Assembly (NCBI GenBank): GCA_018065295.1 | Contig: JAGHTQ010000129.1 | Span: forward strand, 1 to 14,178 | DNA: 14,178 nt | Direction of reading: 5' to 3' | Source: Candidatus Colimonas fimequi | GTDB taxonomy: Bacteria > Bacillota > Clostridia > Peptostreptococcales > Anaerovoracaceae | Shown here: positions 7,578 to 14,165 of the stretch, one piece after another | Position numbering within the stretch: the stretch's first letter is position 1 | Layout: each line of letters begins with the position of its first letter | Made by a program: the position numbers and the translations under genes | The notes under the pieces: model-generated | Database searches by the model: none | Told to the model about the DNA's origin: nothing | Seen by the model: the letters and a program-made list of their open reading frames with translations, nothing else

Positions 7578-9074
7578 ATGTTAACAACGAAAAATTCGGT
7601 TTTTAAGAAGTTTATCTGCCATCTGACGATTGTGGTCATGTTATTCACAGCGTTCAGCTTCATGACAGTTACCCAGGCTGACGAAGCACTGGCATACAAC
7701 AAAGTGTGTAAAATCAAGGCTTCTAAGCTTGTTGTACGTAAGGGAGCAGGCAACAGTTACAAGTCAATAGGCACCCTTAAGAAGGGTACATATAAGCTGA
7801 TCCTTAGCAGCAAGAAAGATAAGAAAGGGGTCACTTGGTACAGGGTTTACAAGGGTAGTAAAAAAGGCTATATAAATAGCAAATACGTTAACATAATGTC
7901 GTTATCGTCTACTAAGCTTACGGGCAAGAAGGCCACTGTAAACGTATCTTCAGGCTCATTAATCGTACGAAAAGGCCCTGGAACAATCTACGGTAAGCTG
8001 GGAACTGTTAAAAAAGGCAAGGTTTATACGGTAAAAACTAAGACTAAGGACGTATATGGTAACTACTGGTACAGCTTCACTTATAACGGCAAGACTGCAT
8101 ATGCATCATCAAAGTACATGAAGCTGAATTCTACATCATCAGCATCCACAACCACAACGTCCACAACAACTCAGCCAACAACTAAACCTGCTACAACGAC
8201 AACAACTACAACTCCGGCAGCAGGGGCTACAACGCCAACAACTGTTCCATCAACAGAAATTAAGTTTACAGTTACTAAGGTGTCAATGTATGGCAAGGTC
8301 AATGTATCATCAGGTAACCTGAACATTCGTAAGGGTCCATCAACAGCATTCGAATCTGTAGGACTTCTTGCTAAGAATACAGCATTTACTATTACAGGTA
8401 AGACTACAGTTAATGATGTGGTATGGTATCAGTTAGACTTCGCAGGTATCACTGGATACGCATGCGGCACTTATGTTGTGACATCAACATCAAAGCCAAC
8501 TGGCGTTACTATCTATGACGGGTCTAAGACAATGGCTGCACGTAAGGCGGCTTGTGACTGGGCGGTTAAGATTGCTAACGATAATACTTTCCACTATGGA
8601 GAAACTAAATGGGCACACCACAACGGTTGTTACTTCTGTGGCACTAACACAAGTACTGGCAGTGCCAAGCTGAAGGACGGTGCAACTAAGGCCCAGGCTG
8701 AGAAGACTTACTGCTGCAATCCATTCGTAACTGCAGCATATTGTCACGGAGCTGGAGCTAAAGAAGTTAATTGTAAGGATAGTAGTATGAGATTCGGTCT
8801 TGCTAACGACTCAAACAAGATCTTCACTTTATCCGATAGCTGGGTTAAGGTAACTAAGACATCAACATCAGATCTTCTGGCAGGCGACATTCTCATGACT
8901 CCATCACACTGCATGCTCTACATTGGAGATGGTAAAATTGCTCATGCAGGTCACCACGATAATGGTGTTAAGAATGACTATTGGAATGATTCAATTTCAG
9001 TAGAGAAACTTCCAGCATCACAGTGGTCAAGAACATCTAAGATTTACAGATACATTGGAGTAGGTAAGTATTAA
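7578..9074 (+). CDS. Secreted triple-SH3b NlpC/P60-like cysteine peptidase/amidase
   Basis: This is a predicted exported peptidoglycan hydrolase. From the ATG at 7578, which follows GAGGGGAAG, the protein is 498 residues; the in-frame GTG at 7536 has no ribosome site. The signal peptide spans 1-39 (K-K near 10, a hydrophobic core, A-L-A before the cut). The mature protein has SH3b domains at about 42-106, 118-182 and 229-303, the last two separated by a Thr/Pro/Ala linker (185-226). The C-terminal domain (about 320-498) looks NlpC/P60-like: T-Y-C-C-N-P-F-V (377-384) in place of D-C-S-G, with likely nucleophile Cys380, and G-D-I-L-M-T-P-S-H-C-M-L-Y-I-G-D-G with likely His444, then A-H-A-G. Extra cysteines (G-C-Y-F-C-G near 351-356 and others) are unusual. 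Bond specificity is unknown. Confidence 0.88.
   Translation: MLTTKNSVFKKFICHLTIVVMLFTAFSFMTVTQADEALAYNKVCKIKASKLVVRKGAGNSYKSIGTLKKGTYKLILSSKKDKKGVTWYRVYKGSKKGYINSKYVNIMSLSSTKLTGKKATVNVSSGSLIVRKGPGTIYGKLGTVKKGKVYTVKTKTKDVYGNYWYSFTYNGKTAYASSKYMKLNSTSSASTTTTSTTTQPTTKPATTTTTTTPAAGATTPTTVPSTEIKFTVTKVSMYGKVNVSSGNLNIRKGPSTAFESVGLLAKNTAFTITGKTTVNDVVWYQLDFAGITGYACGTYVVTSTSKPTGVTIYDGSKTMAARKAACDWAVKIANDNTFHYGETKWAHHNGCYFCGTNTSTGSAKLKDGATKAQAEKTYCCNPFVTAAYCHGAGAKEVNCKDSSMRFGLANDSNKIFTLSDSWVKVTKTSTSDLLAGDILMTPSHCMLYIGDGKIAHAGHHDNGVKNDYWNDSISVEKLPASQWSRTSKIYRYIGVGKY
8130..8255 (+). repeat. Low-complexity Thr-rich linker coding repeat
   Basis: This is an ACA/ACT/ACG-rich stretch coding mostly Thr with Pro and Ala between SH3b domains 2 and 3. 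It probably encodes a flexible, wall-spanning, possibly glycosylated spacer. The imperfect trinucleotide repetition makes it prone to length change by slippage. A similar linker occupies the same place in the next gene. Confidence 0.8.
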
Positions 9075-9093
9075 TTCATAGAAGGAGAGTTAT

Positions 9094-10989
9094 ATGTCAT
9101 CTAACAGCAGGACGACATTTCAAAATTTAATAACTCATATGCTGATTATTCTCATGATAGTGAGTACATTCGGAGTATTCACTATCATGAACACGGAGCC
9201 TGCTTCGGCCATGGATAAGGTCGTTAAGATTACTGGATCTTCACTTAACGTCAGGTCGAATGCAGGCACTTCCTATAAGAAAGTAGGAACTGTGAAGAAG
9301 GGTGAGTACAAGATCGTTCTTGGAAGCAAGAAGGACTCTAAGAAGGTTGTATGGTACAAGATAACAGTTGGTAAGAAGACTGGTTATGTAAGTTCCAAGT
9401 ACACTAAGGCGGTATCATTTAGCGTTACAAGTCTTAGCGGCAAGACAGGAACTGTTAAGGTATCAAGCGGAACGCTTACATCAAGAAGCGGCCCAGGAAC
9501 AATCTTTGCGAAAGTAGCATCCCTTAAGAACGGCAAGAAGGTAACGGTAACTGGCAAGGTCAAGGACGTATCTGGAACTTACTGGTACAGATATAAGCTT
9601 AACGGGGTGACTGGCTATGTATCATCTAAGTACATGACACTTAGCAATACAGCGACTACAGACACTACAACAGCAACTAAGCCGTCATCAACTGAAACAC
9701 CTGATGCAGGTGCGACTACATCTACTACTAAGCCATCAACAAGTAATACGACAACAACAGCGACTACTACGACTACAACAAGCGGTAGCAGTTCATCAAC
9801 TACTAAATTTACAATCGGTACCGTAAGTACATCATCAAGTTCACTTAACGTAAGAACTGGAGCCGGTACAAGTTACAGCATTCTGGGTACTCTTGCTAAC
9901 GGAGCAGTAATTACTATCACAGGTTCAGCCAAGTCGACAACAGGGGAGACATGGTATAAATACGCATATAGCAGCTCCAAGACTGGTTATGTATGCTCAA
10001 CATATATCAAGACATCAACAGTAAGCACTGACGATGATTTCGAAGCGTACATGACTAAGCAGGGCTTCCCAGAGAGCTACAAGGCTGGCCTTAGAGCTCT
10101 TCATGCAGCTCATCCTAAATGGACATTCAAGGCAGTTAATGTCGGATGTTCATGGACAACAGCTCTAAATGCAGAGACTAAGAACGTAGGTACTAATCTG
10201 GTATCACCGTCACTGCCATCATCATATAGATCAACAGCAAGTGGCGCATATAATTCTAAGACCAAGACATGGACTAAATTTGACGGCAGCTGGTACGCAG
10301 CAAGTCCTAAGGTAGTTGCTTACTACATGGACCCAAGAAACTTCCTCAATGAGAACGGGGTATATCAGTTCATGACACATCAGTACGACGCTTCATCACA
10401 GAACGTGAATACTGTTAAGGCTGTTGTTAAGGGCTCATTCATGGAGACTCGCAAGACAGGAAATGCTACTTATAGCGACTATGCATCACTTATCAATTAC
10501 ACTGGTAAGGTTGTAGGCGTTAACCCTAACGTAATTGCTGCAATGATCGTGCAGGAACAAGGCGTTAAGGGAACAAGCGGTCTTATCTCCGGTACATATT
10601 CCGGTTACAAGGGTTATTACAACTTCTTTAATATCGGTGCATATACAACTTCAACAATGTCTGCAGTACAGAGAGGCCTCTGGTACGCTAAGCAGTCAGG
10701 AAGTTACGAAAGACCTTGGAGCACTGTATATAAGTCAATTAAGGGCGGAGCATTGTTCTACGGAACAAACTACGTTAACAAGAAACAAGACACATATTAT
10801 TACAAGAAGTTCAACGTTAAGAACGGCACTTCAGCAATAGCAACACATCAGTACATGACTAACGTAAGTGCAGCAGCATCTGAAGGTAAACTCCTCAAGG
10901 CAGCCTTCTCTTCAAACTCAAGCTACGCTGCAATCATTGAGATTCCAATATACTCAAGCATGCCTGCTGATGCATGTCCATTACCATAA
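9094..10989 (+). CDS. Secreted triple-SH3b LytD-type endo-beta-N-acetylglucosaminidase
   Basis: This is a predicted autolysin cutting the glycan strand after N-acetylglucosamine. The start follows AAGGAGAG 19 bases after the preceding stop. The signal peptide is 1-39 with cleavage motif A-S-A. SH3b domains lie at about 41-105, 116-181 and 237-306, with a Ser/Thr linker (184-237) between the second and third, the same plan as the upstream gene. The catalytic region (about 313-625) starts with G-F-P-E-S-Y-K-A-G-L-R-A-L-H-A-A-H-P-K-W-T-F, the typical entry of clostridial LytD-like enzymes. It continues with Y-Y-M-D-P-R-N-F-L, then V-N-P-N-V-I-A-A-M-I-V-Q-E-Q-G where Glu488 is the likely acid catalyst, and Y-Y-N-F-F-N-I-G-A-Y. 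SH3b repeats should bind wall peptides. Co-transcribed with an NlpC/P60-like enzyme, it would attack complementary bonds. Confidence 0.92.
   Translation: MSSNSRTTFQNLITHMLIILMIVSTFGVFTIMNTEPASAMDKVVKITGSSLNVRSNAGTSYKKVGTVKKGEYKIVLGSKKDSKKVVWYKITVGKKTGYVSSKYTKAVSFSVTSLSGKTGTVKVSSGTLTSRSGPGTIFAKVASLKNGKKVTVTGKVKDVSGTYWYRYKLNGVTGYVSSKYMTLSNTATTDTTTATKPSSTETPDAGATTSTTKPSTSNTTTTATTTTTTSGSSSSTTKFTIGTVSTSSSSLNVRTGAGTSYSILGTLANGAVITITGSAKSTTGETWYKYAYSSSKTGYVCSTYIKTSTVSTDDDFEAYMTKQGFPESYKAGLRALHAAHPKWTFKAVNVGCSWTTALNAETKNVGTNLVSPSLPSSYRSTASGAYNSKTKTWTKFDGSWYAASPKVVAYYMDPRNFLNENGVYQFMTHQYDASSQNVNTVKAVVKGSFMETRKTGNATYSDYASLINYTGKVVGVNPNVIAAMIVQEQGVKGTSGLISGTYSGYKGYYNFFNIGAYTTSTMSAVQRGLWYAKQSGSYERPWSTVYKSIKGGALFYGTNYVNKKQDTYYYKKFNVKNGTSAIATHQYMTNVSAAASEGKLLKAAFSSNSSYAAIIEIPIYSSMPADACPLP
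9643..9804 (+). repeat. Low-complexity Ser/Thr-rich linker coding repeat
   Basis: This ACT/ACA/TCA-rich stretch codes for a flexible Thr/Ser spacer (residues 184-237) with an A-G-A-T-T-like core also seen in the neighbouring gene's linker. Position and composition parallel the linker at 8130-8255, supporting origin of both genes by duplication of the N-terminal half. Confidence 0.75.
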
Positions 10990-11003
10990 GCGAGGTGAAA
11001 TAA

Positions 11004-11675
11004 GTGTTCAAAGTATTAAGACACATCGTGAGAATATTAGCATTAGTAGCTATTATAATAACAATCGGCCCAATGTCTGCTCTTCAGGCAGACGCGGGTT
11101 CCGTTATCAACATCGACACTAAAACATCAGTGAACGTTGGCGACACATTCACAGTAACTGTTTCGTTCAAAGGTAACGACGTAGGTCGTGTCGACGGACA
11201 GATGACTTACGACTCATCAGTCGTAAGCTACATATCAGGCGGCTCGAGCAAAGGTGACTCGGGTTACGTTCAGCTGAGTGACGCAGGAACTGGCGAACCA
11301 ATTAAGTTCAACCTTAAGTTTAAGGCCGTCGGCCCTGGTTCATCAAAGATGGCCGTTTCTACAAACGGCATCTATAACTTTGACGAGGAGTTTATCGATG
11401 CTCCCGCAAGTTCTAAGTCAGTGACAGTTAATGGCGAAGCCGAAGAAACAACTGAGGCCACAGAAGAGACAGAAGCCATAGAAGAAACTGACGTTACTGT
11501 TGTCACAGACCCAGTAGTTCCAGAAGAAGAGGAAGACAGCTTCCTTAACGTTCTCGGCAATCCACTCTACATGATTTTCGCACTGGCGGCTGGGGTAATT
11601 CTGATCATGCTTATAGTTATGATTCTTGTAAGCAAAAATAACAAGAAGGGTAAGCATAGTAAACGTAGAAGATAA
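11004..11675 (+). CDS. Membrane-anchored cohesin-like domain protein
   Basis: This is a 223-residue exported protein. It starts at GTG (11004) with AGGTG (10993-10997) at good spacing; no better ATG exists. The N-terminal signal peptide spans about 1-30 (R-H-I-V-R, hydrophobic core, A-L-Q-A). Residues 33-143 match a cohesin-type beta-sandwich: V-N-V-G-D-T-F-T-V-T-V-S-F (44-56), the G-Q-M-T-Y-D-S-S-V-V-S-Y strand pattern (65-76), and I-K-F-N-L-K-F-K-A-V-G-P-G-S-S (100-114). A Glu/Thr-rich stalk (145-178) leads to a transmembrane helix (187-209) and a basic tail K-K-G-K-H-S-K-R-R-R. There is no LPxTG, so it is held in the membrane. Cohesins bind dockerins, but no dockerin is seen in the two upstream hydrolases. 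It could tether a distant partner or act as a wall-stress sensor; its function is inferred only. Confidence 0.8.
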   Translation: MFKVLRHIVRILALVAIIITIGPMSALQADAGSVINIDTKTSVNVGDTFTVTVSFKGNDVGRVDGQMTYDSSVVSYISGGSSKGDSGYVQLSDAGTGEPIKFNLKFKAVGPGSSKMAVSTNGIYNFDEEFIDAPASSKSVTVNGEAEETTEATEETEAIEETDVTVVTDPVVPEEEEDSFLNVLGNPLYMIFALAAGVILIMLIVMILVSKNNKKGKHSKRRR

Positions 11676-11679
11676 TAAT

Positions 11680-11710
11680 AAACGCGATACAAATTATGTA
11701 TCGCGTTTTT
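11680..11710. terminator. Strong hairpin terminator, probably bidirectional
   Basis: A perfect 12-base stem (11680-11691 with 11697-11708, core ACGCGATACA) encloses a 5-base loop. On the plus strand it runs into a T tract (11706-11710), ending the cell-wall operon 4 bases after its stop codon. On the minus strand it lies just past the stop of the convergent aminopeptidase gene and is followed by T-rich TTTATTATTATC, so it may serve both. The plus direction is the more convincing. Confidence 0.88.
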
Positions 11711-11717
11711 CTTCATT

Positions 11718-12827
11718 CTATTTGAGGTTTTCCGGGTTAAGGCCCAGGAGTTCGTCGATTACGAAGAGGCCATCTTTGCGAATTAGGACATCGTCGAAAT
11801 AGATTTCGCCTCCGCCGTATTCAGGTCTCTGGATGTTAACAAGATCCCAGTGAACGGCTGACTTGTTGCCGTTAGGAGCGTCTTCGTAGCACATGCCTGG
11901 TGTCAGGTGGAAGCTGCCGCAGATTTTCTCGTCGAAGAGTGTATCCTTCATTGGGTGAAGAATGTATGGGTTAACGCCGATGGCGAATTCGCCGAAGTAT
12001 CTTGCATTTTCATCAGTATCCAGCAGTTGATTGATACGTTCAGTATTGTTAGCAGTTGCCTTAATGATCTTGCCATCTTTGATTTCAAATACGATGTTTT
12101 CATAAGTGAAACCCTGTTCCTCTGATGGAGTGTTGTATGAGATGATACCGTTCATTGATTCACGAACTGGTGCAGTGTAAACTTCACCATCAGGAATGTT
12201 ACAGATACCGTCGCATTTGATTGCTGGAATATCCTTAATTGAGAATGTAAGGTCTGTTCCAGGGCCAACGATACGAACCTTGTCTGTTCTGTTCATCAGA
12301 TCTACCAGTGGATCCATAGCTTTGCTCATCTTCTTATAGTCCAGAGTGCAAACATCGAAGTAGAAGTCTTCGAAAGCCTCAAGGCTTGTGTTAGCAAGCT
12401 GAGCCATTGAATAGTTAGGGTATCTCATAACAACCCACTTAGTCTTATCAACTCTGTAGTCGAGAGTTGGACTTGTCAGTTTGTAGTACATGTTCAGCTT
12501 CTCTGAAGGAACGTCGCTGAGTTCTGAAGTGTTGTTGCCAGCTCTAATTGCAATATAAGCCTGCATACCTTTCATCTTCTGAAGGTCACACTCGTTAAGG
12601 AATTCAATCTGTTCTTCTGTACATCCCAGGAGGATTTCTCTTGTGATTGCTGAGTCTCTGATTTCTGCATATGGCAGACCGCCTGCAGCATATACGTTCT
12701 TGATAATCTGGCGTGCTAAATTCTTGCAGCATTCGCCTTCGTAATGTATAAGAACCTTCTCACCAGGCTGAATATTACATGAATAATCAACCAGTAAATC
12801 GGCTAATTTCTTAATTCTTTCGTCCAT
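11718..12827 (-). CDS. M29-family (AmpS-like) aminopeptidase
   Basis: This is a predicted cytoplasmic metallo-aminopeptidase that removes N-terminal residues from peptides. The chosen start (codon 12825-12827) has GGTGA 5 bases upstream. The ATG four codons earlier (12837-12839) has poor spacing but remains possible. The 369-residue product has the M29 layout: an N-terminal alpha/beta domain with Y-x-x-N-I-Q-P-G-E-K-V-L-I (residues 15-27) and a C-terminal domain carrying likely metal ligands. These are I-P-D-G-E-V-Y-T-A-P (Glu215), F-G-E-F-A-I-G-V-N-P (Glu280), G-S-F-H-L (His307), a Tyr at 314 and S-A-V-H-W-D (His326, Asp328). It is slightly shorter than many relatives of around 400 residues, with no sign of truncation. 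It is transcribed alone, convergent to the cell-wall operon and divergent from the lipid kinase. Confidence 0.93.
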   Translation of the reverse strand: MDERIKKLADLLVDYSCNIQPGEKVLIHYEGECCKNLARQIIKNVYAAGGLPYAEIRDSAITREILLGCTEEQIEFLNECDLQKMKGMQAYIAIRAGNNTSELSDVPSEKLNMYYKLTSPTLDYRVDKTKWVVMRYPNYSMAQLANTSLEAFEDFYFDVCTLDYKKMSKAMDPLVDLMNRTDKVRIVGPGTDLTFSIKDIPAIKCDGICNIPDGEVYTAPVRESMNGIISYNTPSEEQGFTYENIVFEIKDGKIIKATANNTERINQLLDTDENARYFGEFAIGVNPYILHPMKDTLFDEKICGSFHLTPGMCYEDAPNGNKSAVHWDLVNIQRPEYGGGEIYFDDVLIRKDGLFVIDELLGLNPENLK

Positions 12828-12862
12828 GTTAGTCACCATCCTATTAATCGATATTTATGGCT

Positions 12863-12891
12863 ATTATACACTTATTGTGGTATTTTTAGAA
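12863..12891 (-). promoter_or_regulatory. Candidate promoter of the aminopeptidase gene
   Basis: On the minus strand a perfect TATAAT (plus 12863-12868) lies 17 bases from a weak -35, TTCTAA (plus 12886-12891, 3 of 6 matches). It would give a leader of about 30 bases. The same bases read TATTATAC on the plus strand, so a promoter for the lipid kinase may overlap here, but I see no convincing plus-strand -35. Confidence 0.4.
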
Positions 12892-12915
12892 GAGAGAAGA
12901 GAAAGGTACGTGGAT

Positions 12916-13857
12916 ATGAAGAACTATTTTATATATAATCCGGTTTCTGGATCTAAATCAGCTCGTAATCAGTTTCTTGAATCATTAAGTCAAGTGGATG
13001 CCGACTATGAGTTAATAGAGACTTCTAAGTCTGGCGATGGCGGTGATTTCGCCAAGTATATCGCCCAGAGTGCATCCAGAACAGGGGAGAAAGCGCGTAT
13101 TTTCGCCTGTGGCGGCGATGGAACTGTCAATGAGGTAATTAATGGTGCAATAGGTTTTGATAACGTTGAAATGGGCGTTATTCCTCTGGGAACAGGAAAC
13201 GATACTATTCGAAATTTCGCTGATAAAGAGGATTTCCTTAATGTGCCCGAATACATCAAAGGCAAATCTGTGCCATGTGATACTATCAAATACAAGTCAT
13301 TTGCCGGCGGTGAGGAACGTTCAGGACACTGTATAAATATGTTTAATATCGGTCTTGACTGTAACGTAGTTGATCTTACTGAGAAGGTTAAGAAAGTTCC
13401 TCTTATCACAGGTTCAATGTCCTATCTTGTCTCTGTATTTCTTAAGTTCGTAGAGAAGAAGGGGACTTCACTTCGTATTGAATACGATGACGGTACCGTT
13501 TATGATGACAAGTTGCTGCTTATATCTATCGGAAATGGCAGTTACTGTGGTGGCGGAATCAAAGGGTTGCCGCTGGCTATTCTTAACGACGGTCTTATGG
13601 ATGCAAGTCTTGTTAAGAATGTTACACGTCGCCAGTTCCTTAAGTTGTTCCCACTGTATTCCAAGGGTACACATCTCAGTCATAAACTGGTTACTGAGGA
13701 TAAGATTCTTGAATATAAGCAGTGTGAATCCATGAGCATAACTTCTAACGAAGGTATCATCAAAGTATGCGTTGACGGAGAAATTTTCCTGTCAGAGAAG
13801 CTGGAACTTAAGATGGCACCTGCATCCTTTAAGTTCATAGTGCCTGATGTCAAATAA
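12916..13857 (+). CDS. Diacylglycerol kinase family (YegS/DgkB-like) lipid kinase
   Basis: This enzyme family phosphorylates lipid alcohols such as diacylglycerol using ATP; Firmicute DgkB recycles diacylglycerol left by lipoteichoic acid synthesis. The ATG at 12916 is chosen because it opens with the family N-terminus M-K-N-Y-F-I-Y-N-P-V-S-G and follows GAAAGG; upstream in-frame codons would extend over the intergenic promoter. The 313 residues include N-P-V-S-G (8-12), the nucleotide-binding loop C-G-G-D-G-T-V-N-E-V-I-N-G (65-77), P-L-G-T-G-N-D (90-96), and the later G-N-G-x-Y-C-G-G-G segment. Diacylglycerol kinase versus a broader YegS-type substrate cannot be decided here. The gene appears monocistronic and stops just before the tRNA promoter. 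Confidence 0.92.
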   Translation: MKNYFIYNPVSGSKSARNQFLESLSQVDADYELIETSKSGDGGDFAKYIAQSASRTGEKARIFACGGDGTVNEVINGAIGFDNVEMGVIPLGTGNDTIRNFADKEDFLNVPEYIKGKSVPCDTIKYKSFAGGEERSGHCINMFNIGLDCNVVDLTEKVKKVPLITGSMSYLVSVFLKFVEKKGTSLRIEYDDGTVYDDKLLLISIGNGSYCGGGIKGLPLAILNDGLMDASLVKNVTRRQFLKLFPLYSKGTHLSHKLVTEDKILEYKQCESMSITSNEGIIKVCVDGEIFLSEKLELKMAPASFKFIVPDVK

Positions 13858-13858
13858 C

Positions 13859-13887
13859 TTGAATAGAATACTGGTTTAAGGTATACT
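13859..13887 (+). promoter_or_regulatory. Promoter of tRNA-Ser(CGA)
   Basis: TTGAAT (13859-13864, 4 of 6) and TATACT (13882-13887, 5 of 6) are separated by 17 bases and begin one base after the kinase stop codon. The expected start near 13894 leaves a short 5' leader of about 13 bases before the mature tRNA. Confidence 0.7.
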
Positions 13888-13906
13888 AATACGCGGTAAT
13901 AAGCGA

Positions 13907-13995
13907 GGAAGTGTATCGAAGTGGTCATAACGAGACGCACTCGAAATGCGTTTGTCCTCCGGGGCACGTGGGTTCGAATCCCACCACTTCCGCCA
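13907..13995 (+). tRNA. tRNA-Ser, anticodon CGA
   Basis: This is an 89-base class II tRNA. The acceptor stem GGAAGTG (13907-13913) pairs with CACTTCC (13985-13991), discriminator G at 13992, and CCA is encoded (13993-13995). The anticodon stem ACGCA/TGCGT (from 13935) bears the 7-base loop CTCGAAA with anticodon CGA at 13942-13944, reading UCG. A long variable arm (about 13952-13967) is diagnostic of Ser over short-arm tRNAs. The T arm is GTGGG-TTCGAAT-CCCAC (13968-13984). The CGA isoacceptor is an accessory serine tRNA, since UGA can wobble to UCG. Its 3' half is copied twice in the following 180 bases. Confidence 0.95.
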
Positions 13996-14032
13996 ACAGA
14001 AAAAGAACCCCAATTGGGGTTCTTTTTCTGTT
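13995..14032. terminator. Perfect 38-base palindrome, bidirectional terminator
   Basis: A 17-base arm (13995-14011, including AAAAAGAACCCC) is exactly complementary to 14016-14032 around AATT. The inner GAACCCC/GGGGTTC hairpin is followed by TTTTTC in both directions because the unit is symmetric. It begins at the last base of the tRNA CCA and lies between the tRNA and the convergent tRNA-like element, so it can end transcripts from both sides. Confidence 0.85.
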
Positions 14033-14039
14033 ATGTGAT

Positions 14040-14163
14040 GAATGTGGTGGGATTCGAACCCAGGGGGAATGAATGTCCTGTGGACATTCATTGTCCGCGC
14101 ATGGCTTGGCCACGCGCAGGCCGGTGGATTTGCGAAGCAAAGCCACGAACTCCCACCACTTCC
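14040..14163 (-). ncRNA. tRNA-like multi-hairpin element, candidate structured RNA or degenerate class II tRNA
   Basis: On the minus strand the ends pair as a 7-base acceptor-like stem, GGAAGTG (14163-14157) with CACATTC (14046-14040), with one A-A mismatch and one G-U. The pairing can extend to 13 bases. Inside are three hairpins with 3-base loops: 14146-14124 (10 bp, one mismatch), 14117-14097 (9 bp with one G-U) and 14092-14068 (11 bp, perfect). Then comes a canonical T arm, TGGG-TTCGAAT-CCCA (14062-14048). The order resembles a class II tRNA with oversized arms. Two A-C mismatches on the plus strand become G-U pairs on the minus strand, favouring minus-strand RNA. There is no encoded CCA, no normal D arm, and no U33 before the only anticodon-like triplet (CAA). 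It could be a functional RNA, a tRNA relic or a palindromic repeat. Confidence 0.4.
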
Positions 14164-14165
14164 GC
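14151..14165 (+). repeat. 15-base direct repeat of the tRNA-Ser 3' end
   Basis: TCCCACCACTTCCGC here is identical to 13979-13993 inside tRNA-Ser, 172 bases upstream, and both copies are followed by a similar A-G-A-A-A-rich stretch. Duplicated tRNA 3' ends are the classic mark of integrase-type attachment sites, but the interval is too short for an element with genes. It also forms one arm of the tRNA-like inverted structure. Confidence 0.6.

Noticed and set aside
8130..8255. Possible CRISPR-like or tandem repeat array
   Set aside because: The repetition is codon-level Thr-rich linker sequence in frame with a gene, with no uniform repeats or spacers.
13876..14146. Minus-strand open frames overlapping the tRNA and tRNA-like region (two overlapping reading frames)
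   Set aside because: They are antisense to tRNA-Ser and encode W-W-D-S-N-P-R- and V-G-F-E-P-T-type peptides, the well-known artefact of translating reverse-complement tRNA T arms.
14040..14163. selC (tRNA-Sec) or an ordinary tRNA-Leu(CAA) on the minus strand
   Set aside because: No TCA anticodon loop is present. The CAA-containing loop lacks U33 and the expected 7-base open loop, and no normal D arm is seen, so no specific tRNA identity is claimed.
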